DNA of 64,000 nucleotides, taken from the NCBI GenBank assembly GCA_047602055.1, contig JASGIG010000001.1, positions 4,712,001-4,776,000 of the forward strand, read 5' to 3'. Below are positions 1 to 7,719 of the stretch, piece after piece. A program made the position numbers and the translations under genes. The notes under the pieces were generated by a model. That model searched no databases. It saw only the letters and a list, made by a program, of their open reading frames with translations, and had not been told where the DNA came from. This stretch comes from JAODBQ01 sp047602055. GTDB taxonomy: Bacteria; Actinomycetota; Acidimicrobiia; Acidimicrobiales; Ilumatobacteraceae. The first letter of the stretch is position 1. Each line of letters begins with the position of its first letter.

Positions 1-989
1 GCCGCGGCCTCACCGGCGACCCACCAGGTCCCGCCGAGATCGGCGACCGCCACCGGATCGACGGCGGCGAGCAACCCACCCGACGTCTGCGGGTCCATGC
101 ACAGCGCCTCGGGGCCGGCGGCGGCGGTCGAGTCGAGGTGGGTGGCGACGTACTCGCGGTTGCGCGGATCGCCACCGGTGCGCATGCCCCGCTCGGCCGC
201 GGCCAGCGCTCCCGGGTAGGAGCGGATCCCGGCGGTGTCGATGACGATGCGCACGTCGCTGCGCTCGGCCATCTCCCAGCCGTGGCCGGCCAGGCCGTAG
301 CCGGTGACGTCGGTGACCGCGTGCACCAGGTCGCCGAGCCGGCCCAGCTCCTCGGCCGCGGCCCGGTTGAGACGGCGCATCCCGGCGATCGCTGCGGCCT
401 TGTCGCCGGCGGTCCCCCCGGCGAGCGCCAGCGCGGTACCGATCGGCTTGCTCATCACCAGCACGTCGCCGGGCCGGGCGCCGGCCTTGCGGAACACCCG
501 TGCCGGGTCGACGACGCCCTGGACGGCGAGGCCGAAGATCGGCTCCGGGTTGCGGATCGTGTGGCCGCCGGCGACGGTGCCGCCGGCCTCGGCGACGGTG
601 CGCGCCGCGGCGTCGAAGATCGTCGCGATCGCGTCGCGGGGGAAGTGCTCGGGGAACGCGGCGACGTTGACCGCGAGCACGACGCGGCCGCCCATCGCGA
701 AGACGTCGCTGCACGCGTTGGCGGCGGCGATCGCCCCGAAGTCGTCGGGGTCGTCGACCAGCGGCGGGAAGAAGTCGGTCGTGCTGACCAGGGCGACGCC
801 GGGGGCGACCTCGTACACCGCGGCGTCGTCGAACGGGGCGAGACCGACGAGCAGCTGCGGATCGAAGCCCGGCGGCAGCTCACGGACGAGGTCGGTCAGC
901 AGCGACGCACCCCACTTCGCCGCGCACCCGCCGCACGACGTCCACTCGGTCAGGCGCAGCGGCCCGTCGGTCTCGGCAGGCGCACTCAT
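1..989 (-). CDS. selD: Selenide, water dikinase SelD (3' end cut by window edge)
   Basis: Makes selenophosphate from selenide and ATP, the selenium donor for selenocysteine or selenouridine. The 329 codons present begin at ATG and run off the window without a stop, close to the usual family length of about 345 residues. The N-terminal SCGGCAAK at residues 18-25 gives Cys22 and Lys25, the positions of the catalytic Cys17/Lys20 of E. coli SelD; it is Cys, not Sec. The hallmark DPQTSGGLL lies near residue 300. A TAGGCT box 8 bases upstream suggests a leaderless mRNA. No selA, selB, selC or selenoprotein gene is visible here, so the selenium pathway must lie elsewhere or beyond the left edge. Confidence 0.93.
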   Translation of the reverse strand, partial: MSAPAETDGPLRLTEWTSCGGCAAKWGASLLTDLVRELPPGFDPQLLVGLAPFDDAAVYEVAPGVALVSTTDFFPPLVDDPDDFGAIAAANACSDVFAMGGRVVLAVNVAAFPEHFPRDAIATIFDAAARTVAEAGGTVAGGHTIRNPEPIFGLAVQGVVDPARVFRKAGARPGDVLVMSKPIGTALALAGGTAGDKAAAIAGMRRLNRAAAEELGRLGDLVHAVTDVTGYGLAGHGWEMAERSDVRIVIDTAGIRSYPGALAAAERGMRTGGDPRNREYVATHLDSTAAAGPEALCMDPQTSGGLLAAVDPVAVADLGGTWWVAGEAA

Positions 990-997
990 CGGTGGCG

Positions 998-1003
998 AGC
1001 CTA
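998..1003 (-). promoter_or_regulatory. Predicted -10 box of selD
   Basis: TAGGCT on the minus strand, 8 bases before the selD ATG, with no Shine-Dalgarno sequence between. No convincing -35 box was seen. Confidence 0.5.
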
Positions 1004-1024
1004 CGAGCCCGCCATACTCGCGGG

Positions 1025-1606
1025 GTGACCGACTCCCCGACCTTCACCGCCGTGGCGTTCAGCGGCAGCCTGCGGCGCGACTCGTCGAACACCGGCCTCG
1101 TCAACATGGCCGCCCGGCTGGCGCCCGCCGAGTTGCACGTCGACGTCGTCAACGACGCCGTGTTCGCCCTGCCGTTCTACAACGCCGACCTCGAGGAGGA
1201 CGTCCCGCCGGAGGTGCAGCGCTGGCGGGACCTGGTGACCGCCGCCGACGCGGTGATCATCGGGATGCCGGAGTACAACTTCGGGCCGTCGGCCGTCGCC
1301 AAGAACGCCATCGACTGGGTCAGCCGGCCGTTCGGCGCGCTCGCGCTGACCGGCAAGGTCATCGCCATGCTGACCTCGGGCGGCAAGGGCGGCGGATCCA
1401 GGGTCCAGGCCGGGATCGGCCCGATCCTCGGGCTGCTCGGCAACACGGTGGTCGAGGACTCGCCGGTGCACATCGCGCTGGGGGCAGACCGCATCCAGGC
1501 CGACGGCACGACGGCGGATCCCGACGTCGAGGCAGCCGTGCTCGGCAAGCTCGACGCCTTGCTGCGGGCGCTGCGCGGCGCGACGGCGGGCGACGCCGAG
1601 TCCTGA
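1025..1606 (+). CDS. NAD(P)H-dependent FMN reductase family protein
   Basis: A 193-residue flavodoxin-fold protein that should bind FMN and use NAD(P)H to reduce flavin or a quinone/azo-type acceptor. FSGSLRRDSSN at residues 12-22 is the phosphate-binding loop that opens the family, and PEYNFGPSAVAKNAIDW from residue 82 is the second flavin-contacting motif. GTG at 1025 is chosen because it places the first strand directly before the FMN loop; an in-frame upstream extension to 992 would overlap selD. The gene is divergent from selD. Substrate cannot be read from sequence. Confidence 0.85.
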   Translation: MTDSPTFTAVAFSGSLRRDSSNTGLVNMAARLAPAELHVDVVNDAVFALPFYNADLEEDVPPEVQRWRDLVTAADAVIIGMPEYNFGPSAVAKNAIDWVSRPFGALALTGKVIAMLTSGGKGGGSRVQAGIGPILGLLGNTVVEDSPVHIALGADRIQADGTTADPDVEAAVLGKLDALLRALRGATAGDAES

Positions 1607-1648
1607 ACGGCTGCAGCCGGCGGCCGCACCGATCTCGCGGGTGAGCGT

Positions 1649-2524
1649 GTGGTCGTCGTGATCATGCTCGTCGCGGCGATCGCCGTCGGTGGCATCGTCA
1701 CGGCGCTCGCCGGTCGCTGGCCGGTCATCGAGGCGCCCCGAGCGGCACCGGCGACGGTCGCCGAGGAGATCCGGGCACACCCCTCGCTGTGGCGCCACCT
1801 GCGACGGCACTACGACCCGCGCACGCAGACCGGCATCGCCCTGACCGTCGCCTCCGCGGTCGTCGTGGTCGGCGCCGTCGGTGTCGGCGTGCTCTTGGCG
1901 ACGGTCCACCGCAACGTCGGCATCGCCCGCTGGGACGGCGCGCTCGCCCACTTCGGCGCCGACCACGCCACGGCGTGGGCCACCCGCGTCCTGCATGCCG
2001 TCAGCTTCTGCCTCGGGGGCACGGTCGGCATGGTCGTCCTCGGCATGGTCGCCCTCGCGGTCGAGATGCGCCGCCGGCCCGAACGGGTGGTGCCGGTGTT
2101 CCTGGTTGTCATCATCGGCGGTCAGGCGGTGGTGTGCAACGTCATCAAGTGGTTCGTCGATCGCGCCCGGCCGGACGTCCTGCCGCTGTCCGACCCGTTC
2201 GGCTCGTCGTTCCCCTCCGGGCACACGACAGCGGCGGCCGCGTCGATGGCCGCGTTCGCCCTCCTCCTCGGGCGGGGTCGCAGCCGGCGGGTGAAGACGG
2301 TGCTGGCGGGCGTCGCCGCCGGGATCGCCACGGCGGTTGCCGCGAGCCGTGTGTTCCTCGGCGTCCACTGGCTCACCGACGTCCTCGCCGGGCTCGCCCT
2401 CGGCTGGAGCTGGTTCGCGCTGTGCTCGATCGCCTTCGGCGGCCGCCTGCTGCGCTTCGGCCTCCCAGCCGAGACCGCCGCGCTCCCCGCAAGACCCCCC
2501 GACAGCATCCCCACCGACTCCTAG
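1649..2524 (+). CDS. PAP2-superfamily membrane phosphatase
   Basis: A 291-residue integral membrane protein with the three-part acid phosphatase signature: K167-x6-RP (KWFVDRARP), PSGH at 189-192, and SR-x5-H-x3-D at 233-244 with His240 as the likely nucleophile. About six hydrophobic segments are visible (residues 2-20, 62-85, 110-137, 146-165, 195-225, 240-265). Known relatives dephosphorylate lipid phosphates such as phosphatidate, undecaprenyl diphosphate or phosphatidylglycerol phosphate; which one applies here is not decided. Start GTG 1649 is the first in frame. It converges on the gene ending at 2558, with only 33 bases between. Confidence 0.85.
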   Translation: MVVVIMLVAAIAVGGIVTALAGRWPVIEAPRAAPATVAEEIRAHPSLWRHLRRHYDPRTQTGIALTVASAVVVVGAVGVGVLLATVHRNVGIARWDGALAHFGADHATAWATRVLHAVSFCLGGTVGMVVLGMVALAVEMRRRPERVVPVFLVVIIGGQAVVCNVIKWFVDRARPDVLPLSDPFGSSFPSGHTTAAAASMAAFALLLGRGRSRRVKTVLAGVAAGIATAVAASRVFLGVHWLTDVLAGLALGWSWFALCSIAFGGRLLRFGLPAETAALPARPPDSIPTDS

Positions 2525-2557
2525 CCACCCTCCCTCTCCGAGTCCCAGGAGCAACGG

Positions 2558-3781
2558 CTATTGGAAGGACGTCGAGTCGACGGGGATCGGCGGCGGGGCG
2601 GGCCACAGGGCCTCGCCGCGCTCGGCGCCGGCCGACGACCACGCCGGGGCGACGACCGGGGCGACGAGGTCGACGTCGCTCTCCCACAGGACGGCGGGGC
2701 GCTCACCGTGCCAGCGCAGCGCGAACGACGCGGTGGCGCCGTCGCCGGCGGGCAGGCCGTGGGCCTCGACGTTGGCGCCCAACCACGACGGCGGCAGGCC
2801 GAGCGGCAGCAGGCGACACGGCGCACCGGGCACGCCCGGCGCACCGTCGACGAGGCGGCGCTCCTGCCACGCCAGCCAGCGGGGATCGCCGGGCGCCGGC
2901 GGCAGGTCCGGCAGCACCCGGTCGATCGTCAGCCGCGACCGCAACGCCCCGAGGTCCTGTCGGGCCGCGGCATCGCCGGCGGCGATCGCCACGCCGACCG
3001 CGGCATCGAGCGCGGCGCCCACCGACCAGTCGCCGCCTCGGCGGCGATGGGCGCGGCCGACGAGCTCGGCGGCGTGGGCGACGTCGGGCATCCACCGGTC
3101 GGCGTCCTCCGACGACCCCATCCGCACCAGCTGGCCGACGGCGAGCAGGAAACCGGCGGGATCGTCGGCGGACGCCGGCGGACCGGCCAGCGCGAGGTCG
3201 CAGCGGGCCACGACGATCGCCGTCTCCAGCCCCTCGTCCGGCACCACGAACCGCCCGGCGCGCGTCGCCGCGGCGACCCAGCCGCGCACGACCTGCTCGG
3301 CGTCCGGCCACGTCGCCGGCAACGAACCCGCGCCACCGCGGTGCGCCAGCCCGACCGTCAGCGTCGAGTGGTGGCCGACCGGGAAGACCACGCTGCCCGC
3401 CGGCAGCGAGATCCCCTCGATCGGCACGCTCGCAGGCGGCCGCACCGTGCGCAGGTCGCCGCGGCCGAAGGCGACGGCGATCGGCAGCGGCGACTCGTTG
3501 GTGACGGACACGAGCGTCAGCCCGCCGGCGTCGGCGATCGACCACACCCGCTGCACGGCGTCGCCCGACGGGATCCGCAGCCGCGTCTCGACCACCGGCG
3601 TACCCTCGATGCGGGTCTGGCGCACGGCCGCCTCGGCCGCTGGCGTGTGCCAGCGATCGTCGGCGGCGACGTGCCACGTCAACGGAGCGGAACCGTCCCA
3701 CGGGACGACGTCGCCGGCCGCGGTGACGTCGGCGCGCCAGCGTCCGCCGAGGACCCCGGTGACGGTGAGCGGGGCAGTCAC
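2558..3781 (-). CDS. Conserved-looking protein of unknown function, coupled to gpsA
   Basis: A 407-residue protein I do not recognise. The first half is rich in beta-strand-like alternation (LTVTGVLGGRW at the start, then a Pro/Val-rich section), the second half is Ala/Asp/Arg-rich and helical, with a repeated-helix look between residues about 200 and 330. No signal peptide or membrane segment. This resembles a beta-sandwich followed by an alpha/alpha region, as in some carbohydrate-active proteins, but no catalytic motif can be named. Its GTG overlaps the gpsA stop (GTGA, 3778-3781), so translation is probably coupled, and a link to glycerol phosphate or cell-envelope lipid metabolism is possible. 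Confidence 0.6.
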   Translation of the reverse strand: MTAPLTVTGVLGGRWRADVTAAGDVVPWDGSAPLTWHVAADDRWHTPAAEAAVRQTRIEGTPVVETRLRIPSGDAVQRVWSIADAGGLTLVSVTNESPLPIAVAFGRGDLRTVRPPASVPIEGISLPAGSVVFPVGHHSTLTVGLAHRGGAGSLPATWPDAEQVVRGWVAAATRAGRFVVPDEGLETAIVVARCDLALAGPPASADDPAGFLLAVGQLVRMGSSEDADRWMPDVAHAAELVGRAHRRRGGDWSVGAALDAAVGVAIAAGDAAARQDLGALRSRLTIDRVLPDLPPAPGDPRWLAWQERRLVDGAPGVPGAPCRLLPLGLPPSWLGANVEAHGLPAGDGATASFALRWHGERPAVLWESDVDLVAPVVAPAWSSAGAERGEALWPAPPPIPVDSTSFQ

Positions 3782-4773
3782 TCGCGCTCGATGCGCGTCG
3801 CTCGCGCCATCAGCGAGCCCAACGCCTCGCGCACCGGCCGACCGCGGTGGCACACGGCGACGACCTGCTCGCAGATCGGCATCCGCACCCCGTGGCGCTG
3901 GGCGAGATCGAGCACGCTCGGCGAGCTCTTCACGCCCTCGGCGACCATCTTCGTCGCCGCCAGCGCCTCCTCCAGGGTCATCCCCCGCCCGAGCGCCAGA
4001 CCGACGGTGTTGTTGCGGCTCTGCTTCGACGAGCAGGTGGCGATCAGGTCGCCAATGCCGGCGAGGCCGGCGAACGTCGACTCCTTGCCGCCCATCGCCA
4101 CCCCGAGACGGGTCATCTCGGCGAGCCCGCGGGTGATCAGCGTGGCCCGGGTGTTCTCGCCGAAGCCGAGCCCCTCGGCCATCCCGGCGGCGATGGCGAT
4201 GACGTTCTTGACGACACCGCCGACCTCGCAGCCGATGACGTCGGTGTTCGTGTACACCCGCAGGCGCGGGCGGGCGAAGATCCGCTGCAACTCGGCGGCG
4301 ATCGTCTCGTCGTCGATGGCCACGACGCTCGCCGCCGGCTGGCCCTGGAGGATCTCCTTGGCGAGGTTCGGCCCGGTGAGCACGGCGACGGGATGGCCGG
4401 GCATCTCGTCCTGGCAGACCTCGCTCATCCGCTTGCGCGAGCTGCGCTCGATGCCCTTCGACAGGCTGACGATCGGCACCCACGGCCGCAGGTACGGCGC
4501 GGCCTCGGCGGCGACCTCGCGGAAGCCGTGCGACGGGACGGCCATCACCAGCACGTCGGCGCTGGCGACGGCGTCGCCGAGCGAGCTGGTGGCCGCCAGC
4601 TCCGGCGGCAGCTCCATGCCGGGCAGGTAGTCGTCGTTGACGTGGTCCTCGTTGATCGACGTGGCGAGGCCCTCACGCCGGGCCCACAGCACCGTCGGGG
4701 CGTTGACCGCCGCCATCGCCGCCATCGTCGTGCCCCACGAACCGGCCCCGACCACCGCCACGTTGATCCCCAT
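3778..4773 (-). CDS. gpsA: Glycerol-3-phosphate dehydrogenase [NAD(P)+]
   Basis: Reduces dihydroxyacetone phosphate to sn-glycerol 3-phosphate for phospholipid synthesis in the cytosol. The 331 residues match the family length. GAGSWGT at residues 9-15 is the dinucleotide-binding turn, LTGPNLAKEI and EVGGVVKNVIAIAAG carry the conserved substrate-binding and catalytic-lysine segments, and GLAGIGDL follows. ATG 4773 is favoured over longer frames because it begins exactly at the Rossmann strand and lies 6 bases after a TACGAT box. The unknown gene downstream overlaps its stop by four bases. Confidence 0.96.
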   Translation of the reverse strand: MGINVAVVGAGSWGTTMAAMAAVNAPTVLWARREGLATSINEDHVNDDYLPGMELPPELAATSSLGDAVASADVLVMAVPSHGFREVAAEAAPYLRPWVPIVSLSKGIERSSRKRMSEVCQDEMPGHPVAVLTGPNLAKEILQGQPAASVVAIDDETIAAELQRIFARPRLRVYTNTDVIGCEVGGVVKNVIAIAAGMAEGLGFGENTRATLITRGLAEMTRLGVAMGGKESTFAGLAGIGDLIATCSSKQSRNNTVGLALGRGMTLEEALAATKMVAEGVKSSPSVLDLAQRHGVRMPICEQVVAVCHRGRPVREALGSLMARATRIERE

Positions 4774-4779
4774 GCGGGG

Positions 4780-4785
4780 ATCGTA
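4780..4785 (-). promoter_or_regulatory. Predicted -10 box of gpsA
   Basis: TACGAT on the minus strand, 6 bases before the gpsA ATG; supports the short start and a leaderless transcript. Confidence 0.55.
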
Positions 4786-4848
4786 GGTCCGCCGGCACGG
4801 CCGGCCCAGAACAGCGGGTCGGGACGCGCCGAGCACGCCGCGGACCTC

Positions 4849-4854
4849 TACCAT
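4849..4854 (+). promoter_or_regulatory. Predicted -10 box of cofC/fbiD
   Basis: TACCAT, 7 bases before GTG 4862. It contains the alternative ATG 4853, so if this box is real the upstream ATG cannot be the start. Confidence 0.45.
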
Positions 4855-4861
4855 GCGGGCG

Positions 4862-5476
4862 GTGGACGCGGTCGTGCTCGTGCCGGTCAAAGCGTTCCGC
4901 GACGCCAAGGCCCGCCTCACCGGGATGCTCGACGGCACCGAACGTGCCCGCCTGGCGCGGTGGACCGCCGAGCGGGTGGTCGCCGCCGCCGGTGAGCTGC
5001 CTGTCTACGTCGCCTGCGACGACGAGGAGGTGGCCGAGTGGGCGACGGCCCACGGTGCCACGGTCCTGTGGCACCCGCGTGAGGGCCTCAACGGCGCAGT
5101 CAACTCCAGCATCGACGCGCTGCGCGACAGCCGCGTCAGTCACGTCATCGTCGCCCACGGCGACCTCCCCCGCCCGGCGGGCCTCCCGGCCGTCGCCCGC
5201 CCCGGTGTGGTGACGCTCGTGCCCGACCGCCATGGCGACGGCACCAACGTCGTCGCCATGCCGACGGCGAGCGGGCTGCGCGTCGCCTACGGCCCCGGCT
5301 CGTTCCGCCGGCACCTGACCGCAGCGATGGACTTCGGCCTGGCCGTCGAGGTCCGCCGGGACCCGTTGCTCGCCCTCGACATCGACACGCCCGCCGACCT
5401 GCGCCACCCCAGGGTGCTAGAAGTGCTGCCGCCATGGGTGCCAACGAGCCTGGCCAGCCAGCCCACCACGACCTGA
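4862..5476 (+). CDS. fbiD: 2-phospholactate/phosphoenolpyruvate guanylyltransferase (F420 biosynthesis)
   Basis: Transfers GMP from GTP to phosphoenolpyruvate or 2-phospho-L-lactate, the first committed activation step of coenzyme F420 synthesis. The 204-residue nucleotidyltransferase shows LVPVKAF at residues 6-12, HGDLP at 99-103, PDRHGDGTN at 121-129 and DIDTPADL at 173-180, all family hallmarks. GTG 4862 fits the leaderless promoter; ATG 4853 is possible and adds three residues. The downstream PIG-L gene begins inside it (overlap 5434-5476). Two F420-type LLM oxidoreductases at 33.2 and 48.5 kb support an F420-using organism. CofC is the archaeal name for the same family. Confidence 0.9.
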   Translation: MDAVVLVPVKAFRDAKARLTGMLDGTERARLARWTAERVVAAAGELPVYVACDDEEVAEWATAHGATVLWHPREGLNGAVNSSIDALRDSRVSHVIVAHGDLPRPAGLPAVARPGVVTLVPDRHGDGTNVVAMPTASGLRVAYGPGSFRRHLTAAMDFGLAVEVRRDPLLALDIDTPADLRHPRVLEVLPPWVPTSLASQPTTT

Positions 5477-6210
5477 CCACCACCGCGTGGAGCCGCGACC
5501 TCGCAGTGCCGTCGTCGGCGCTGGCCATCGGGGCGCACCCCGACGACGTCGAGTTCGGCGCCGGCGCGACGCTGGCGAAGTGGGCGGCCACGGGGTGCGT
5601 CGTCCACCACCTAGTGTGCACCGACGGCTCGAAGGGGACGTGGAACCCCGACGCCGACATCGCCGCGCTCGTCGCCACCCGCCAAGCCGAGCAGCAGCGC
5701 GCCGCCGGGCTCCTGTCGGGCAGCTCGTTCGGCACGGTCACCTTCCTCGGTCGCGTCGACGGCGACCTGGTTGCCGATCGGGAGACGGTGAGCGAGGTCG
5801 CCAAGGTGATCCGCACCGTGCGGCCCCAGGTCGTGCTCGGCCACGACCCGTGGAGGCGCTACCGGCTGCACCCGGACCACCGCGCCGCCGGGTTCCTGGT
5901 GTGCGATGCGATCGTCGCCGCCCGTGACCCGCACTTCTTCCGCGAGCACGGCATCGCCCACCACCGGCCGGACGCACTGCTGCTGTGGGAGGCCGACGAG
6001 CCCGACCACGTCGAGGACGTCGGCGAGCACGTCGACGCCAAGCTCGCCGCGCTGGCGGCCCACGAGAGCCAGTTCGAGTCGACGATGCACGCCGTCGCCG
6101 ACGACGGGCTCGAAGCGTTCCGCCAGCGGATCCGCGCCCGCCTCGCCGGTCTCGGCGAGGCGCACGGCCTCGCCGCCGCCGAGGTCTTCAAGCTGATCAC
6201 CGACCTGTGA
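5434..6210 (+). CDS. PIG-L (LmbE) family deacetylase
   Basis: A 258-residue zinc-dependent N-deacetylase. AIGAHPDDVEFGAG at residues 31-44 supplies the HPDD metal site and catalytic Asp, and HPDH near residue 149 supplies the third ligand. Relatives include MshB and Mca of mycothiol metabolism and deacetylases of cell-wall or antibiotic sugars, so the substrate is a GlcNAc-like compound, not further resolved. The first 30 residues are a variable leader; ATG 5434 is the first start and overlaps the upstream gene by 43 bases, implying co-transcription with fbiD, although a shared pathway is not obvious. Confidence 0.85.
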   Translation: MGANEPGQPAHHDLTTTAWSRDLAVPSSALAIGAHPDDVEFGAGATLAKWAATGCVVHHLVCTDGSKGTWNPDADIAALVATRQAEQQRAAGLLSGSSFGTVTFLGRVDGDLVADRETVSEVAKVIRTVRPQVVLGHDPWRRYRLHPDHRAAGFLVCDAIVAARDPHFFREHGIAHHRPDALLLWEADEPDHVEDVGEHVDAKLAALAAHESQFESTMHAVADDGLEAFRQRIRARLAGLGEAHGLAAAEVFKLITDL

Positions 6211-6390
6211 CATTCGTGCTCCGGTCGCGGCCAAGCCGCCAACATTCGTGCTCCGGTCGCGGCCAAGCCGCTCCCTGCGCCGACCGTGCTCGCCGCCTCC
6301 GCGCCGCTTCGGCGCTCGCCGTGGTTGGATCTGCGGCGCGCGCCGACCGACCGTGCTCGCCGCCTCCGCGCCGCTTCGGCGCTCGCCGCG
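6210..6390. repeat. Two pairs of short direct repeats (GC-rich intergenic family F)
   Basis: A 30-base unit is repeated at 6210-6239 and 6242-6271, and a different 41-base unit at 6281-6321 and 6348-6388. The 41-base unit contains the stem-loop CGCCG-CTT-CGGCG flanked by CTCGCCG and relates to units at 16448, 30840, 34446 and 34549. The remaining bases to 6426 hold no gene that I can support. Confidence 0.75.
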
Positions 6391-6426
6391 CCTCGGACGA
6401 CTGCCGCCGCTTGCCGCGCCTCCGGA

Positions 6427-6828
6427 TCAGCGGCTTGCGAACTGGCCAGGTTGGCGGCCGGTGCCGGGATCGCCGGCGAACGCCTGGGCGAAGCTCATCC
6501 ACTCCGTCGCCGCCGGTCCCTCGATCACCAGCGCGGTGTCGGCGACGTGGCGGCGCTGGGTGACGGCGAGGCAGAAGTCCAGTGCCGGCCCGGCGACCAG
6601 GTCGAGGTCGGAGGCGCCCCACTCCCACGGCGAGCCGCCCGGCGCGGTGAGCCCGACTCGGTCAGCGCCATCACGGCCCGCTGGTCGAAGAACCACAGGT
6701 GCTGATCTGGTCGCGCACCATCCAGCGGGCGCCGGCGTCGGCGCGTCCCGCGCGGCGTCGTCGAGCACGCTGACGATCCGGTCGAGATCGGCCTGCTCGG
6801 CGGCAAGGTCGTTGCAGATCGATTCCAT
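6427..6828 (-). pseudogene. Decayed TIGR03084-type (DinB/maleylpyruvate isomerase-like) gene
   Basis: The minus strand encodes pieces of a TIGR03084 family metal-binding protein in changing frames. The start DLAAEQADLDRIV and DAPTPA is in one frame, then HLWFFDQRAVMALTESG in a second frame, then DLVAGPALDFCLAVTQRR, GPAATEWMSFAQAF and AGDPGTGR back in the first. From memory the family is about 250 residues and these blocks are normally separated by over 100 residues, so both frameshifting and an internal deletion of the middle are indicated. Intact relatives belong to the mycothiol-dependent/DinB four-helix superfamily. It lies beside a dense repeat cluster, which may be how the deletion arose. 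Confidence 0.75.
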
Positions 6829-6872
6829 CCCGGCAGCTCGACGCCGCCGGTGACCGGCCTCGAAGCCGGACG

Positions 6873-6902
6873 CGAACGAGGGTCCCGAAGGACCCTCGTT
6901 CG
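6873..6902. terminator. Strong hairpin after the HU/H1-like genes
   Basis: Perfect 13-base arms (CGAACGAGGGTCC and its complement) around a 4-base CGAA loop, 26 bases past the stop of the H1-like gene on the minus strand. No T-run follows, as is common in high-GC actinobacteria, so termination is inferred from position and stability. Confidence 0.7.
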
Positions 6903-6927
6903 AGCGTTCGAGCCGGGCAGCGGCCGG

Positions 6928-7272
6928 CTACTTACCGGTGGCCTTGGCGGTCTTCTTGACCGCCTTCTTCGCCGCCGGGGCCTTCTTGGCAGGTGCCGCC
7001 GACCTCGTCGTCGCCTTCTTGGCCGGCGCGGCCTTCTTCGCCGCCGGTGCGGCCTTCTTGGTTGCCTTGGTGGCGACCTTCTTGGTGACCGCGACCGACT
7101 TCGTGGCCACCTTCTTCGCCGGGGCCTTCTTCGCCGGCGCCGCGGCCTTCTTGGCCGCGGTCGCCTTCTTCACGGAGGCCTTCTTCGCGGGCGCCGCCGA
7201 CTTCTTGGCCGCCGGTGCCTTCTTCGCTGCCGGGGCCTTCTTGGCCGGTGCCGCCTTCTTGGTTGCTGCCAC
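6928..7272 (-). CDS. Histone H1-like Lys/Ala/Pro-rich protein
   Basis: A 114-residue protein made almost only of Lys, Ala, Pro, Val and Thr in irregular KKAAPAKKAPAAKK-type repeats, with no globular domain. It should be a disordered, strongly positive DNA-binding protein that acts in the nucleoid. The GTG at 7272 has a purine-rich GAGAGGCAGAG upstream; a longer frame reaching into hup is antisense noise. It follows hup by 35 bases in the same direction and looks like a free copy of the HU tail. Low-complexity sequence means its length may vary between strains. Confidence 0.8.
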   Translation of the reverse strand: MAATKKAAPAKKAPAAKKAPAAKKSAAPAKKASVKKATAAKKAAAPAKKAPAKKVATKSVAVTKKVATKATKKAAPAAKKAAPAKKATTRSAAPAKKAPAAKKAVKKTAKATGK

Positions 7273-7307
7273 GTGCTCTGCCTCTCTGTGCGTCCGCTCG
7301 GGGGCGG

Positions 7308-7661
7308 CTACTTCTTCTTCGCTGCCTTCTTGACCGGCGCCGCGGCCTTCTTCGCCGCCGGAGCAGCCTTCTTCGCCGCTGCCTTCTTGGCGTTCAGCTC
7401 CGTCTTCAGGGTGCTGCTGGCCGTGAACTTCATGCGCGTCGAGGCGGCGATCTTCACCGGCGCACCGGTCTGCGGGTTGCGGCCCGTACGGGCGGCCGAC
7501 TTCGAGGTGCTGAACGAGCCGAAGCCCGGCCATGCGACCTTGTCGCCCTTCTTGGTGGACGCGACGACGTGGTCGAAGAACGCCCCGAGGGTCTTCTCGG
7601 CATCCGCCTTGCTCACGCCTGCCGAGCCGGCCACAGCTTCGATCAGCTCTGCTTTCGTCAT
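7308..7661 (-). CDS. hup: HU-type nucleoid protein with lysine-rich tail
   Basis: Histone-like DNA-bending protein. Residues 1-90 are a complete HU fold: MTKAELIEAVA at the start, GFGSF at 46-50 and RNPQTG at 61-66 in the DNA-binding arm. Residues 91-117 add a KKAAxKKAAPAAKK tail as in mycobacterial HupB (MDP1) and other actinobacterial HU proteins. The ATG has a good Shine-Dalgarno GGAGGT about 11 bases upstream. The tail closely resembles the whole of the next protein downstream. The HU-DUF429 intergenic region contains two dyads that may regulate it. Confidence 0.96.
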   Translation of the reverse strand: MTKAELIEAVAGSAGVSKADAEKTLGAFFDHVVASTKKGDKVAWPGFGSFSTSKSAARTGRNPQTGAPVKIAASTRMKFTASSTLKTELNAKKAAAKKAAPAAKKAAAPVKKAAKKK

Positions 7662-7719
7662 TTGGACTCGATACCTCCGGGCATCAGGATGTGGTAACCG
7701 TGCGTTACGAGTGCGTATC

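Noticed and set aside
1001..2554. A 517-codon open frame antisense to the FMN reductase and PAP2 genes
   Set aside because: Low-complexity Asp/Arg/His product; both sense genes carry full catalytic motifs.
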